A program made the position numbers and the translations under genes. Shown one piece after another: positions 8,210-20,337 of a stretch of DNA of 64,000 nt. Source of the stretch: Streptomyces sp. 378 (GTDB lineage Bacteria > Actinomycetota > Actinomycetes > Streptomycetales > Streptomycetaceae). Numbering within the stretch: position 1 is the first letter of the stretch; every line of letters starts with the position of its first letter. Under the pieces are notes generated by a model that made no database searches, was not told where the DNA came from, and was given only the letters and a program-made list of their open reading frames with translations. Location of the stretch: positions 1-64,000 of the forward strand of contig NZ_JASKMS010000008.1 in the NCBI RefSeq assembly GCF_030124145.1, read 5' to 3'.

Positions 8210-9451
8210 TCACGACACCGGCCGCGAATCCGCCCACATCACCTCGAACTCCTCGCGATAGGTGGGGAAGAGGCCGCTTTCGTAGATCTCGCCCGACTTG
8301 ACCACCTTGCCGCTGTTGCGCAGCACGAACACCGGTGCCTCCATGCCCCGCGTCCGGCGCAGGTAGTTCTGCACGACCGCGATGCCGTCCGCGCCGTCGC
8401 CGTCGACCAGGTACGCGGTGAAGCGGGGCGTCTCGTCGAAGACCTGGATCTCGAAGGCGCCCGGGTCGCGCAGCCGGGCGCGCACCCGGCGCATGTGCAG
8501 GATGTTCATCTCGACGGCCCGGCTGAGCTCACCGCGTTTGATGCCGAGTTCGCGCTCGCGCCGCTTCACCGCGCTGGAGGCCGGGTTGAGGAACAGCAGC
8601 CTGACCCGGCAGCCGGACTCGGCCAGCCGCACCAGGCGCCGGCCGGAGAAGTTCTGCACGAGCAGGTTGAGGCCGATGCCGATGGCGTCGAGACGGCGAG
8701 CGCCGCCGAAGATGTCCTCGGCCGGGAACTGCCGCATCAGCCGCACCCGGTCCGAGTGCACGGCGACCACGTCGGCGTACCGGTCGCCGACCAGGTCCTC
8801 GACCGCGTCGATGGGCAGCCGGCGCGCGGACGGCACGTCCCCACCGGCGACGAGCATCTCCAGCAGCCGGGCAGAGGCCCGCTCCGCCTGGCTCAGCACG
8901 GCCTCGGACAGGGCCCGGTTGCGGGAGACGACGTTGCGGGTGACCTCCAACTCGTCCAGAGCGAGCTCGACGTCCCTGCGGTCGTCGAAGTACGGCTCGA
9001 AGCAGGGCCAGTGCTGCACCATCAGCTCGCGAAGCTGCGGCAGGGTGAGGAAGGACAGCACGTTGTCGTCGGCCGGGTCGAGCAGGTAGCCCTTGCGGCG
9101 GCTGACCTCGCGCACGGCCACCGCGCGCTGCACCCACTCCTGGCCGGCCGGTCCGGCGGCGGCCACCACCCAGTCCTCGCCGTGCACCGGTTCGTAGACC
9201 GGCCGCAGGACGGCGGCGACCACCGCGCGCAGCCGCTGTTCGACGAGGTTCAGCCAGATGTAGGCCCGGCCGGCCCGCTGGGCGCGGGTGCGCACCTCGC
9301 GCCAGGCGTCGGCGTCCCAGTCCAGTTCCGGGCCGATCGAGCCCGTCGCGTCCATCGGCCGCGCCAGAGACACGGCACCGGTCGGGACGTCTGCGGAGTG
9401 CCCCTCGTGACCCTCGTCACCAGGGGGCAGCTCCAGCCCTCCCGAGCCCAC
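8210..9451 (-). CDS. SAV2148-type HEPN protein with DUF5919/PLD-like C-terminus
   Basis: This 413-residue protein resembles the Streptomyces family named after SAV2148. The N-terminal half is helical (AYIWLNLVEQRLRAVVAAVL, and an acidic HWPCFEPYFDD segment) and is placed in the HEPN superfamily. Its RNVVSR segment near residue 170 sits where nucleolytic HEPN domains have RNxxxH, with Arg in place of His. The C-terminal half (about 245-413, with RLVRLAESGCRVRLLFLNP) resembles DUF5919, a phospholipase-D-like fold. I chose the GTG at 9451 because the family's conserved GGLELPPGDEGHEG follows it and GGAAGG precedes it; a TTG 14 codons upstream is the alternative. The function is unknown. Confidence 0.8.
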   Translation of the reverse strand: MGSGGLELPPGDEGHEGHSADVPTGAVSLARPMDATGSIGPELDWDADAWREVRTRAQRAGRAYIWLNLVEQRLRAVVAAVLRPVYEPVHGEDWVVAAAGPAGQEWVQRAVAVREVSRRKGYLLDPADDNVLSFLTLPQLRELMVQHWPCFEPYFDDRRDVELALDELEVTRNVVSRNRALSEAVLSQAERASARLLEMLVAGGDVPSARRLPIDAVEDLVGDRYADVVAVHSDRVRLMRQFPAEDIFGGARRLDAIGIGLNLLVQNFSGRRLVRLAESGCRVRLLFLNPASSAVKRRERELGIKRGELSRAVEMNILHMRRVRARLRDPGAFEIQVFDETPRFTAYLVDGDGADGIAVVQNYLRRTRGMEAPVFVLRNSGKVVKSGEIYESGLFPTYREEFEVMWADSRPVS

Positions 9452-9553
9452 CCGCGCACCGCCTTCCGCTCCCCCGGGCACCGCCCTTGTCAACGATCAA
9501 GGAAGGGTACTCCGGGAGCGGTCGGCGGTGCAGCCGGATGGGCAGGGTGGTTC

Positions 9554-10876
9554 TCAACCGCGCGGCCGCCATTGGCCGTTCTGCCAGGCGAGCTCGGCCG
9601 GAGTGAGCGGATTCATGGCGGTGACGTCGCGCGGGGCGATGGAGAAGCCCTGCCAGTGGACGGGCATGGGCTGCTGGTCCTCGTCCCGGGCTATGTGGTG
9701 GAAGCCGATGTTCATCCAGACCACCGGGTGGGTCAGGGTCTGTCCGTTCACCCACTTGTCGACGGACTTTCCGGCTCCGGCCCCGCAGTTGCCGGGGTTG
9801 TGGCTGGCGAACAGTTCGCACTTGTTGTACTGCGTGATGTACAGGTCACGCTTGGTGTAGCTGCGGCCCGGGTACTTGGTCGTGGCCCCGGGGACGATCT
9901 CGTAGGAGCGCGCGTGTCCGTCCTTGTTCTTGCCGGTCGCGCTGACCATGCGCCACCAGCGGTAGTTCTTGCTGTCTCCGGCCAGTTCCTTGGTCACCTT
10001 GGTGCGGGTCGTCCTGGTGGTGGGGGCACCCTGGCCCCGGGTCGGCGCGGCGACGGCGGAGTCGTACTGCTCGACGCGGTTCTTGGTGGAACCGTCCAGG
10101 GCGAAGTCGAGCCGCCAGAAGACGTTGTGGCTGTGGCTGGTGGCCTTGGCTCTCGCGCCCTTGCCGATGGGCCAGCCGCGGCCGTCACCGGCGTCGTAGT
10201 CGTCCCAGGACAGGCTGCCGGTGGCGCCGACGTTCATGGTGATCGTGCCGTCGTCCTGGAAGCGCCACTCGGTCATGTACTCGTACCAGCCGACCTGGTT
10301 CACCGTGTAGACGAGGAGGTCCTTGCCCTGGGCCTGGTAGACCTTGTTCGCGGTGTCGCCCTGCATGCGGTAGGCGTGGCCGCGGGAGCGGGTGGTGGTG
10401 CACAGGCCCTTGACGTTCGGGTCGTCGGTCCAGGAGTCGGGGACCTTGACGGTCTTGATGGCCCCGCCGGGGCACTCGCCCGGTGCCAGGTTCATCAGGC
10501 CCTGGGCGAAGCCGAAGCCGGTGAGGTCGTCGTACTCGACCGAGCCGTCGTCGTAGGGGACGTGGATCTGGCCCAGGCGGGCGCTGTTGAGGACTCTGAT
10601 CGGTTTGGGCTCGCCCTTGGGCTGGTACGAGATCTTCTCCAGGACGAGGCCGGCCTTGCCGTCGTAGCGCCAGCACATCCGCCAGGTCGTGCCGGAGGAC
10701 AGCTTCTGCTCGATGCGGTAGGCGGCGCTGCAGTCGGCGGCCGGTGCCGCCGCGGGGGCGGCCTTCGGCTGGGCGGTGGCCGGTCCGGCGCCGGCCGTGG
10801 CGCCGGCAGCCAGCACGGCCACGGTCAGGCCCACGGCCGCCCGGGTGCGGACCTTGGTGTTGCTGTTCACACGCAT
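9554..10876 (-). CDS. Secreted copper amine oxidase-like catalytic protein
   Basis: A 440-residue protein with a signal peptide (about residues 1-36, ending ATAQPKA). The rest resembles the C-terminal catalytic domain of copper amine oxidases, which deaminate primary amines. An HSH pair near residues 247-249 followed by NVFWRLDF and a third His in the GFHHIARDED segment near 392 fit the copper ligands. The VGWYEYMTEW segment near residue 198 fits the cofactor (topaquinone) tyrosine site, but the usual Asn before Tyr is Trp. YDDLTGFGF may carry the catalytic Asp. At 440 residues it lacks the N2/N3 domains; the gene 58 bp upstream may supply them. An active enzyme is plausible but not proven. 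Confidence 0.75.
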   Translation of the reverse strand: MRVNSNTKVRTRAAVGLTVAVLAAGATAGAGPATAQPKAAPAAAPAADCSAAYRIEQKLSSGTTWRMCWRYDGKAGLVLEKISYQPKGEPKPIRVLNSARLGQIHVPYDDGSVEYDDLTGFGFAQGLMNLAPGECPGGAIKTVKVPDSWTDDPNVKGLCTTTRSRGHAYRMQGDTANKVYQAQGKDLLVYTVNQVGWYEYMTEWRFQDDGTITMNVGATGSLSWDDYDAGDGRGWPIGKGARAKATSHSHNVFWRLDFALDGSTKNRVEQYDSAVAAPTRGQGAPTTRTTRTKVTKELAGDSKNYRWWRMVSATGKNKDGHARSYEIVPGATTKYPGRSYTKRDLYITQYNKCELFASHNPGNCGAGAGKSVDKWVNGQTLTHPVVWMNIGFHHIARDEDQQPMPVHWQGFSIAPRDVTAMNPLTPAELAWQNGQWRPRG

Positions 10877-10934
10877 GACGAGATGACTCCCTGACGAGGA
10901 GGAGCGAGGTGGACGGGTGAGCGAAGAGGGTGCG

Positions 10935-11762
10935 TCAGCCGAGCCGGGCGACCTTGCGGGCGCTCAGGTCGATCACCAGCGACCTGGCGTCGACCCACGG
11001 CCCGTTCTTGATCTTCGGGAACAGCCGGACACAGCGGTGCTCCCCGCACCGGTCGAGCGCGGCGGGCTGGGCGCCCGGCGCGGCCCGGTAGACGGCGCCG
11101 CTGAGCTGGAGCTGGTCCGGGGAGGTGAGCGCCTTGCCGGTGGCGTCCTGGTAGTCGGCCCTGAGGTCCGCCCCCAGCGGGTCGGCGATCAGGAGTGCGG
11201 CCGCCTCGGCCTTCTCGGCGCGACTGAACGGCGGCTGGACGCCGTGCTGGGTGCCTGTGCTCACCACCTTGCCGGTGCCGAGGTCGACGGTCCGGGTGAC
11301 GAGGGTGTCGTCCCGGTAGTCGTAGAACGTCACGTCGGCACGCCGGGGCGCGTCCGGCTTGCCCACCTCGTCGGCCTCGGGTTCGGCGAGGTCGACGCCG
11401 AGGCGCTGCGGGCCGCGGTCGCCGTCGACGCTCTCACTGCTCTGGAACAGTTGCCGGCTGAGAGCGATCTTCTCGACCCGCTTCAGCTCGTCGTCGGTCA
11501 GCGGATCACGGCCCTCGCCCCGCTGCCCTTCGTCCGGCGCCTCCTCCACGACCCCCGGCGCCACGGCCCGGCTCCCGCCCGCCGGACCGCCGTCCGCCGG
11601 ACCGCCGGTCTCCCGCGGGACGGACTGCCCCGCACGGGTCCCCGTGTCGTCCGCCCCCGCCGTGCCCGGCAGGGTGATCCCGATCATCACGGCGGTCCCG
11701 GCCACCGCGATGGCCGTACCCGCCACCACCTTGCCCAGGTGGCGGTGCACTATGTTGCGCAC
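10935..11762 (-). CDS. Secreted protein, possible amine-oxidase N-domain partner
   Basis: A 275-residue exported protein starting with GTG and an N-terminal hydrophobic segment (residues 8-36). A Pro/Gly-rich linker follows. The part from about residue 140 on (VTFYDYRDDTLVTRTVDL, then GVQPPFSRAEKAEAAALL) resembles the small N2/N3 domains that precede the catalytic domain in copper amine oxidases. The C-terminus has two close cysteines (DRCGEHRC). It lies 58 bp upstream of the catalytic-domain gene on the same strand, so the pair looks like one enzyme split in two polypeptides. This assignment is inference from domain pattern and position. Confidence 0.65.
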   Translation of the reverse strand: MRNIVHRHLGKVVAGTAIAVAGTAVMIGITLPGTAGADDTGTRAGQSVPRETGGPADGGPAGGSRAVAPGVVEEAPDEGQRGEGRDPLTDDELKRVEKIALSRQLFQSSESVDGDRGPQRLGVDLAEPEADEVGKPDAPRRADVTFYDYRDDTLVTRTVDLGTGKVVSTGTQHGVQPPFSRAEKAEAAALLIADPLGADLRADYQDATGKALTSPDQLQLSGAVYRAAPGAQPAALDRCGEHRCVRLFPKIKNGPWVDARSLVIDLSARKVARLG

Positions 11763-11941
11763 GTCTTCCCCCTACTCCCCCAAGCCCCGGGAGTATGTGA
11801 TTGCCCCAATGGTTTGGCATACCGCGTATGCACTGGTCACTCGGTAAGAGGGAGATAAGTCATAGGAGGTTCCCTCACTTTCGGGGAGACTCGGGACCAA
11901 GGCGTCCCCACCGGCGCCGCACACCTGAAAGAGTCGTATTC

Positions 11942-14074
<2,133 letters not shown>

Positions 14075-14203
14075 CCGCCCGGCGGCCCCCCGGGGCCGTG
14101 CCGCCGCCGCGTCGTCCGGAAAGAGCCACTCGTCCGGGCGACGCGCGGCGCACCTGGCGCGAGCGATGACACGAACGGCGGCGTGGCGGGTACGTACGTT
14201 TCC

Positions 14204-16573
14204 ATGACACCTGAGCGACCTGACCCCTTGGTGCCCACGGCCACGTACCGGCTGCAGCTGCAGCCCGACTTCCCGTTCGGAGCAGCCGCGGCCGCCGTGC
14301 CGTACCTGGCCTCGCTCGGCGTCTCGCACCTGCACCTGTCCCCCGTCCTGGAGGCGGTGCCGGGCTCGACGCACGGCTACGACGTCGTCGACCACGCGCG
14401 CGTGCGTGAGGAGCTGGGCGGCGAGGAGGGGCTGCGGGCACTGGCACGCACCGCACGCGAGCACGGCCTCGGCCTGGTGGTGGACATCGTCCCCAACCAC
14501 ATGGCCATGTCCCCGCGTCACAACCGCGCCCTGTGGGAGGTGCTGCGCGAGGGCCCGAAGTCGCCGTACGCGCGCTGGTTCGACATCGACTGGGAGGCGC
14601 AGGACGGCCAGGTGCTGCTGCCGGTCCTCGGCGGGCCGCTGGGCGAGGTGCTCGACGAGCTGCGCGTCGACGGTGACGTCCTGCGCTACTACGACCACGT
14701 CCTGCCGCTGCGCGAGGGCACCGAGGACCTGCCGCTGCCGCAGCTGCTGGACGCCCAGTGGTACCGCCCGGTGTGGTGGCGGCTGGCCCGGACCGAACTC
14801 AACTACCGGCGCTTCTTCAGCATCTCGGAGCTCATCGGGGTCCGGGTGGAGGACCCCGAGGTGTTCGAGGCCACCCACGGCACGATCCTCCGGCTGCTCC
14901 ACGACGGTGTGATCGACGGGCTGCGCGTCGACCACCCCGACGGGCTCGCCGACCCCGACGACTACCTCACGCGGCTGCACGAGGCGACCGGGGGCCGCTG
15001 GACGGTCGTGGAGAAGATCCTGGCCGACGGCGAGCACCTGCCGGCGTCCTGGCCCGTCGCCGGGACCACCGGCTACGACGCCCTGCGGCACGTGGACGGG
15101 GTCTTCACGGACCCGGCCGGGTTCGGGGACCTCCTGGGGCGGTACCGGCGCTACGCGGCCCCGCAGACGGACCGGGGCGGGCAGTGGGAGGCGACGGTGC
15201 GGCGGGCGGCGTACAAGGTCCTCACGCACGAGCTGGCCACCGAGACCGACCGGCTGACGCGGGTGGCGACCCGGCTCTGCGCGACCTCACCGGAACCGGC
15301 CCTGCGCGACCGCGCGCCCTGGGCGCTGCGCACGGCACTCCAGGAGCTCCTCGTACGGATGGAGGTCTACCGGTCCTACGAGTCCGTCGACGCGGCGACC
15401 GTGGTCACCGAGGCGGCGGCGGCCGAGGCCCGGCAGGCCTTCGCGGTGCCCGAGGAGGCCGGTGCCGTGGACGTCGTCCGGGACCTCGTGCTGGGGCGGT
15501 ACGGCGACGGGCCCGCGCAGCTGGAGTTCCGGACGCGGTTCGCGCAGACCTCGTCGGCGCTGCGGGCCAAGTCGGTGGAGGACACGGCGTTCTACCGGTA
15601 CGTGCCGCTGCTGTCGGCGACCGAGGTGGGCGGGAATCCGGGCGCTCCCGCGCTGTCGCCGGAGGAGTTCCACGCGTACTGCGCCCGTCTGCAGCGCGAC
15701 TGGCCGGTGTCCGGCACCGTGGCCTCGACGCACGACACCAAGCGCAGTGCCGACGTCCGGGCGGCGCTGCACGTGCTCACCGAGTGCCCGGAGCGCTGGG
15801 CGGACGTGCTCGCGGAGGTGACCCGGGCCGGGGAGGGCGCGCCCGACGCGCAACTGGCGTGGGCGGCCTGGCAGACGGTGTTCGGACTGGGCCCGGCGTC
15901 TGGGGCGCTGGAGCGGGTGCGGGGGGCGCTGCTGAAGCATGTGCGGGAAGCCGGCCTGTACACGAGCTGGACCGAGCGGCAGCCGCCGTACGAGGAGGCG
16001 GTGGAGCGGTTCGTGGCGGCCGGGCCGTGCGGGGCGCCGGGTGAGCGGGTCGCCGCCTTCCGGGAGTCACTGGCGCCGCACATCCGGTCCAACGTGCTGG
16101 GCACGGCCCTGGTGCAGCTGACGATGCCCGGCGTCCCGGACGTCTACCAGGGCACGGAGGTCGAGTACCGGGCGCTGGTCGACCCGGACAACCGGCGGGC
16201 GGTGGACTTCCCGCCCGAGGAGTCCGGCGGCGCGTCCGCGCAGAAGGCGGCGGTGACGCGGGCGGCGCTGGGACTGCGGGCCCGGCGGCCCGGCGCCTTC
16301 GGCGACACGGCGACGTACACGGCTCTGCCGGCCGAGGGACCGGCGGCGGCCCACTGCCTGGCCTTCGTCCGCTCCGGAGAGGTGCTGACGGCCGTGACGC
16401 GCCTGTCCCTGCGGCTCGCGGAGGCGGGCGGCTGGCGGGACACAGGGCTGCCGCTGCCGCCGGGCCGCTGGGCGGACGTGCTGGAGCCCGGGCGGGAGTT
16501 CACGGGGCACGCGCGCGTGGAGGAACTGTTCGCGGGGGTGCCGGTGGCGCTGCTGGAAAGGGTGGGTGACTGA
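14204..16573 (+). CDS. treY: Malto-oligosyltrehalose synthase TreY
   Basis: A 789-residue GH13 enzyme that isomerises the reducing-end linkage of malto-oligosaccharides to an alpha,alpha-1,1 bond. It shows the TreY start pattern TATYRLQL, then SHLHLSPVLEAVPGSTHGYDV, VVDIVPNHMA (region I), DGLRVDHPDGL (nucleophile Asp), and VEKILADGE (acid/base Glu), as well as STHDTKRSADVRA in the second half. Start choice is between ATG 14204 and an in-frame GTG 7 codons earlier; neither has a strong ribosome site. TreZ, the next step, lies 3.8 kb downstream beyond three unrelated genes. Confidence 0.95.
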   Translation: MTPERPDPLVPTATYRLQLQPDFPFGAAAAAVPYLASLGVSHLHLSPVLEAVPGSTHGYDVVDHARVREELGGEEGLRALARTAREHGLGLVVDIVPNHMAMSPRHNRALWEVLREGPKSPYARWFDIDWEAQDGQVLLPVLGGPLGEVLDELRVDGDVLRYYDHVLPLREGTEDLPLPQLLDAQWYRPVWWRLARTELNYRRFFSISELIGVRVEDPEVFEATHGTILRLLHDGVIDGLRVDHPDGLADPDDYLTRLHEATGGRWTVVEKILADGEHLPASWPVAGTTGYDALRHVDGVFTDPAGFGDLLGRYRRYAAPQTDRGGQWEATVRRAAYKVLTHELATETDRLTRVATRLCATSPEPALRDRAPWALRTALQELLVRMEVYRSYESVDAATVVTEAAAAEARQAFAVPEEAGAVDVVRDLVLGRYGDGPAQLEFRTRFAQTSSALRAKSVEDTAFYRYVPLLSATEVGGNPGAPALSPEEFHAYCARLQRDWPVSGTVASTHDTKRSADVRAALHVLTECPERWADVLAEVTRAGEGAPDAQLAWAAWQTVFGLGPASGALERVRGALLKHVREAGLYTSWTERQPPYEEAVERFVAAGPCGAPGERVAAFRESLAPHIRSNVLGTALVQLTMPGVPDVYQGTEVEYRALVDPDNRRAVDFPPEESGGASAQKAAVTRAALGLRARRPGAFGDTATYTALPAEGPAAAHCLAFVRSGEVLTAVTRLSLRLAEAGGWRDTGLPLPPGRWADVLEPGREFTGHARVEELFAGVPVALLERVGD

Positions 16574-16766
16574 GTTCAGGGGACGGGGGGCAGTGCTCGG
16601 AGCAGTCCTCGTCGGCGGCTCCTCGCCCCGGCGGGCGGGGGCTGCACCAGCAGTGGCCGGCGGCCAGTGCTTCCGGGCGCCCCCGGGAGCCTCCCCGGTC
16701 GCGCCCTTGACACCGCACCATGGCCGTGGGGTACTGCGATGGCGAACTCGGGCGGATGTGACGGGG

Positions 16767-18017
16767 GTGAGTGTCCTGCCGGAGCTGCGCTACCCGACGG
16801 TGACCGAACAGGTCTCTGCTGCCCGGGCGTTGACCGCTCAGCGCCCCGGAGTGTGCACCCTGCGGCAGGTGGGTGCCTCACGCGCCGGCAGACCTCTGCA
16901 CCTGCTGTCCGTAGGCCGCGCCCCTCGCGCGGTACTGGTGGTGGCCGGCGCCCATGCCAACGAGCCGACCGGCTCCTGCACCCTGCTCGCGCTCGCCCGG
17001 CGGGTCCTGGAGCAGCGGGAGCTGCGCGACGGCATCGCGTGGCACTTCCTGTTGTGCGCGGACCCCGACGGGGCGAGCCTGCATGTGACGCCGGCGCCGC
17101 GCAGCCTCTTCGACTACCACCTCGGCTTCTTCCGCCCCGCGGGCCCGGAGCAGCCCGAGTGGGCGCCGTCGTTGCTGCCGCCGGACCGACTGCCGCCCGA
17201 GACCCGGGCCCTGACGGGCGTCATCGACGAGCTGCGCCCCTACCTCCAGGTGACGCTGCACGGCACGGACCTGGGCGGCAGCTGGGTGCAGTTGACGAAG
17301 GACGTCCCGGGGCTCGCCGAGCCGTTCGCGAAGTCGGCGGCCGAGCTGCACATCCCGGTGGAGACCGGTGCGTCGGACGCCGCGGGCTGGCCCGCGTCCG
17401 GGCCGGGCGTGCACGTCATGCCCGCGCCGGAGATCGGGCCGGCGTACCCGAGCCTGCCGGACGACGCGCGGCACAGCACCTGGTACCACACCCACCGGTA
17501 CGGCGGGCTGACCGCGGTGGTCGAGGTGCCGATGTGGGCGAGCGACCTGGTCGACGACCCGGCTCCGCATCCTGCTCCGGCGGCGGCGATCGGGCGGCTG
17601 GCGCGCCGGCTGCAGAGCGACGCGCGGGAGGTGACGCGGGTGCTCGACGGGGCGCTGCCCCGGCTGGCGGACCTGGACGGGCCGTTGCTGCGGGCCGCCC
17701 GGTGGGGGTTGGAGCTGGTGCCGGGTCTGGCCGCGGACCTGGTCCACACTCCGCCCGCCGATCTCACCCGCGCGTACGTCGGCAGTGTGGACGCCTTCGC
17801 GCGCCGCGTGCCGCTGCGGGCGGCGGCCATGCTGCTGCGGGTGCTGCGCGGGACCGACGACGAGGCGGCGAAGCAGTTGGAGGGGCTCGTCTCGACGTGG
17901 AGCGACGCATTCGCGGAACGTTTCCGCGCCCGCTGGGTGCCCCTGGAGCACCAGGTGGAGCACCAGTCCCGCACGGTCGTCGCGGCGGCGCTGCACGCCC
18001 GCGAGAGGGCTTCGTAG
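16767..18017 (+). CDS. M14 family zinc carboxypeptidase
   Basis: A 416-residue M14 metallopeptidase. Zinc ligands fit AGAHANEPTGS (HxxE, about residues 56-66) and LQVTLHGTD (third His), and the catalytic Glu fits TAVVEVPMW. No signal peptide is visible, so it should be cytoplasmic. The GTG at 16767 is preceded by GGCGGA ten bases upstream; another GTG three codons earlier is possible. A clear paralog lies convergently 63 bp downstream, sharing RYPTV, SRAG and all active-site segments. M14 enzymes remove C-terminal residues or cleave peptidoglycan-type amide bonds; the substrate is unknown. Confidence 0.88.
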   Translation: MSVLPELRYPTVTEQVSAARALTAQRPGVCTLRQVGASRAGRPLHLLSVGRAPRAVLVVAGAHANEPTGSCTLLALARRVLEQRELRDGIAWHFLLCADPDGASLHVTPAPRSLFDYHLGFFRPAGPEQPEWAPSLLPPDRLPPETRALTGVIDELRPYLQVTLHGTDLGGSWVQLTKDVPGLAEPFAKSAAELHIPVETGASDAAGWPASGPGVHVMPAPEIGPAYPSLPDDARHSTWYHTHRYGGLTAVVEVPMWASDLVDDPAPHPAPAAAIGRLARRLQSDAREVTRVLDGALPRLADLDGPLLRAARWGLELVPGLAADLVHTPPADLTRAYVGSVDAFARRVPLRAAAMLLRVLRGTDDEAAKQLEGLVSTWSDAFAERFRARWVPLEHQVEHQSRTVVAAALHARERAS

Positions 18018-18080
18018 CGTCGCGGGTCCGCGCGGCGGGGTGCTCCGGACACCGCGGGGCGCCCCGGCCGTTCCGCGTTC

Positions 18081-19436
<1,356 letters not shown>

Positions 19437-19612
19437 GGCACACCTCCCCCATGCGGTGCCGTCGGTTCACCAGGTGTAGATGGCGTACGCACAGTCAGTC
19501 ACGACTTCAGGGGTACGTCAACACCGTGAACGGCAAAGGCGTTTCGGCCACGCTTCCGCGACCGGCACGCGGTCATGCCCAGGCCAGCGCTGGGGCGAGG
19601 CTCTGTTTCCGG

Positions 19613-20164
19613 TCAGCCGGCCGACAACCGGAACGTGATCCGGCCGAAGCCCACCTGATCCCCCTCGCGCACGACGGCCGCGCCGACGACACGCCGTCCG
19701 TTCACCGTCGTGCCGTTGGTGGAACCGAGATCGCGCAGGACCCACAGGCCCCCCTGGTGACGGAGTTCCGCGTGCACGCGGGAGACCGTCTCGTGGTTGA
19801 GGCGCAGTCCGCTGGCGGGGTCGCGGCCTATGCGCAGCGGATGGCCGTGCGAGGGATGCGGCAGCAGCAGCTTGGGCAGCCGCTCGGACTGCCACGCCCT
19901 GCGCATGCGTACGGTGAAGCCCGAGACCGCCTCGACGGTGCCGAACACCAGGCGCGAGAACCGGCTCTCGGTGCGCAGGTCGGCGGTGAGCACGGCGAGT
20001 TCGTCCGGGCGGCGGGCGGCGAGCGCCAGCTCCATGCGCCGGACGAACGTGTCATGGGACAGGCGGCCCATGGCGACGCCGTCACGGAGTACCTTCAGCG
20101 CCCGGTCGCGCTCCGCGTCGGAGAGCCGCGCGGGGAACGTGTTGAACTCGAAGGACGACGTCAC
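19613..20164 (-). CDS. DUF1707-FHA domain protein
   Basis: A 183-residue protein with an N-terminal DUF1707 domain (ARLSDAERDRALKVLRDGVAMGRLSHDTF, residues 9-37, shown in parts: LSDAERDRALKVL and GRLSHDTFVRRM) and a C-terminal FHA domain, a phosphothreonine reader. FHA landmarks are RIGRDP near residue 111, the SRVHAEL segment, and LRDLGSTNGTTVNGRRV near 147-163. GTG start at 20164. FHA proteins act with Ser/Thr kinases, but none is encoded nearby. It lies between the M14 pair and treZ and diverges from treZ. Confidence 0.9.
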   Translation of the reverse strand: MTSSFEFNTFPARLSDAERDRALKVLRDGVAMGRLSHDTFVRRMELALAARRPDELAVLTADLRTESRFSRLVFGTVEAVSGFTVRMRRAWQSERLPKLLLPHPSHGHPLRIGRDPASGLRLNHETVSRVHAELRHQGGLWVLRDLGSTNGTTVNGRRVVGAAVVREGDQVGFGRITFRLSAG

Positions 20165-20337
20165 CCTGGTGATTGTCGGGCAGCGCGGCCGGGCTGTCCA
20201 GAAAGCGGGAAACCCGGTGCCACGCGCGCGTAACCGGCGAGACCCGCCGCAAAAGGGTGGATGCACCGGCGGATTGATCTCGTTTGACGCACCATGGACG
20301 GGCTACATCACGGTGAGCAGACGAAGGGGAACCGTCC

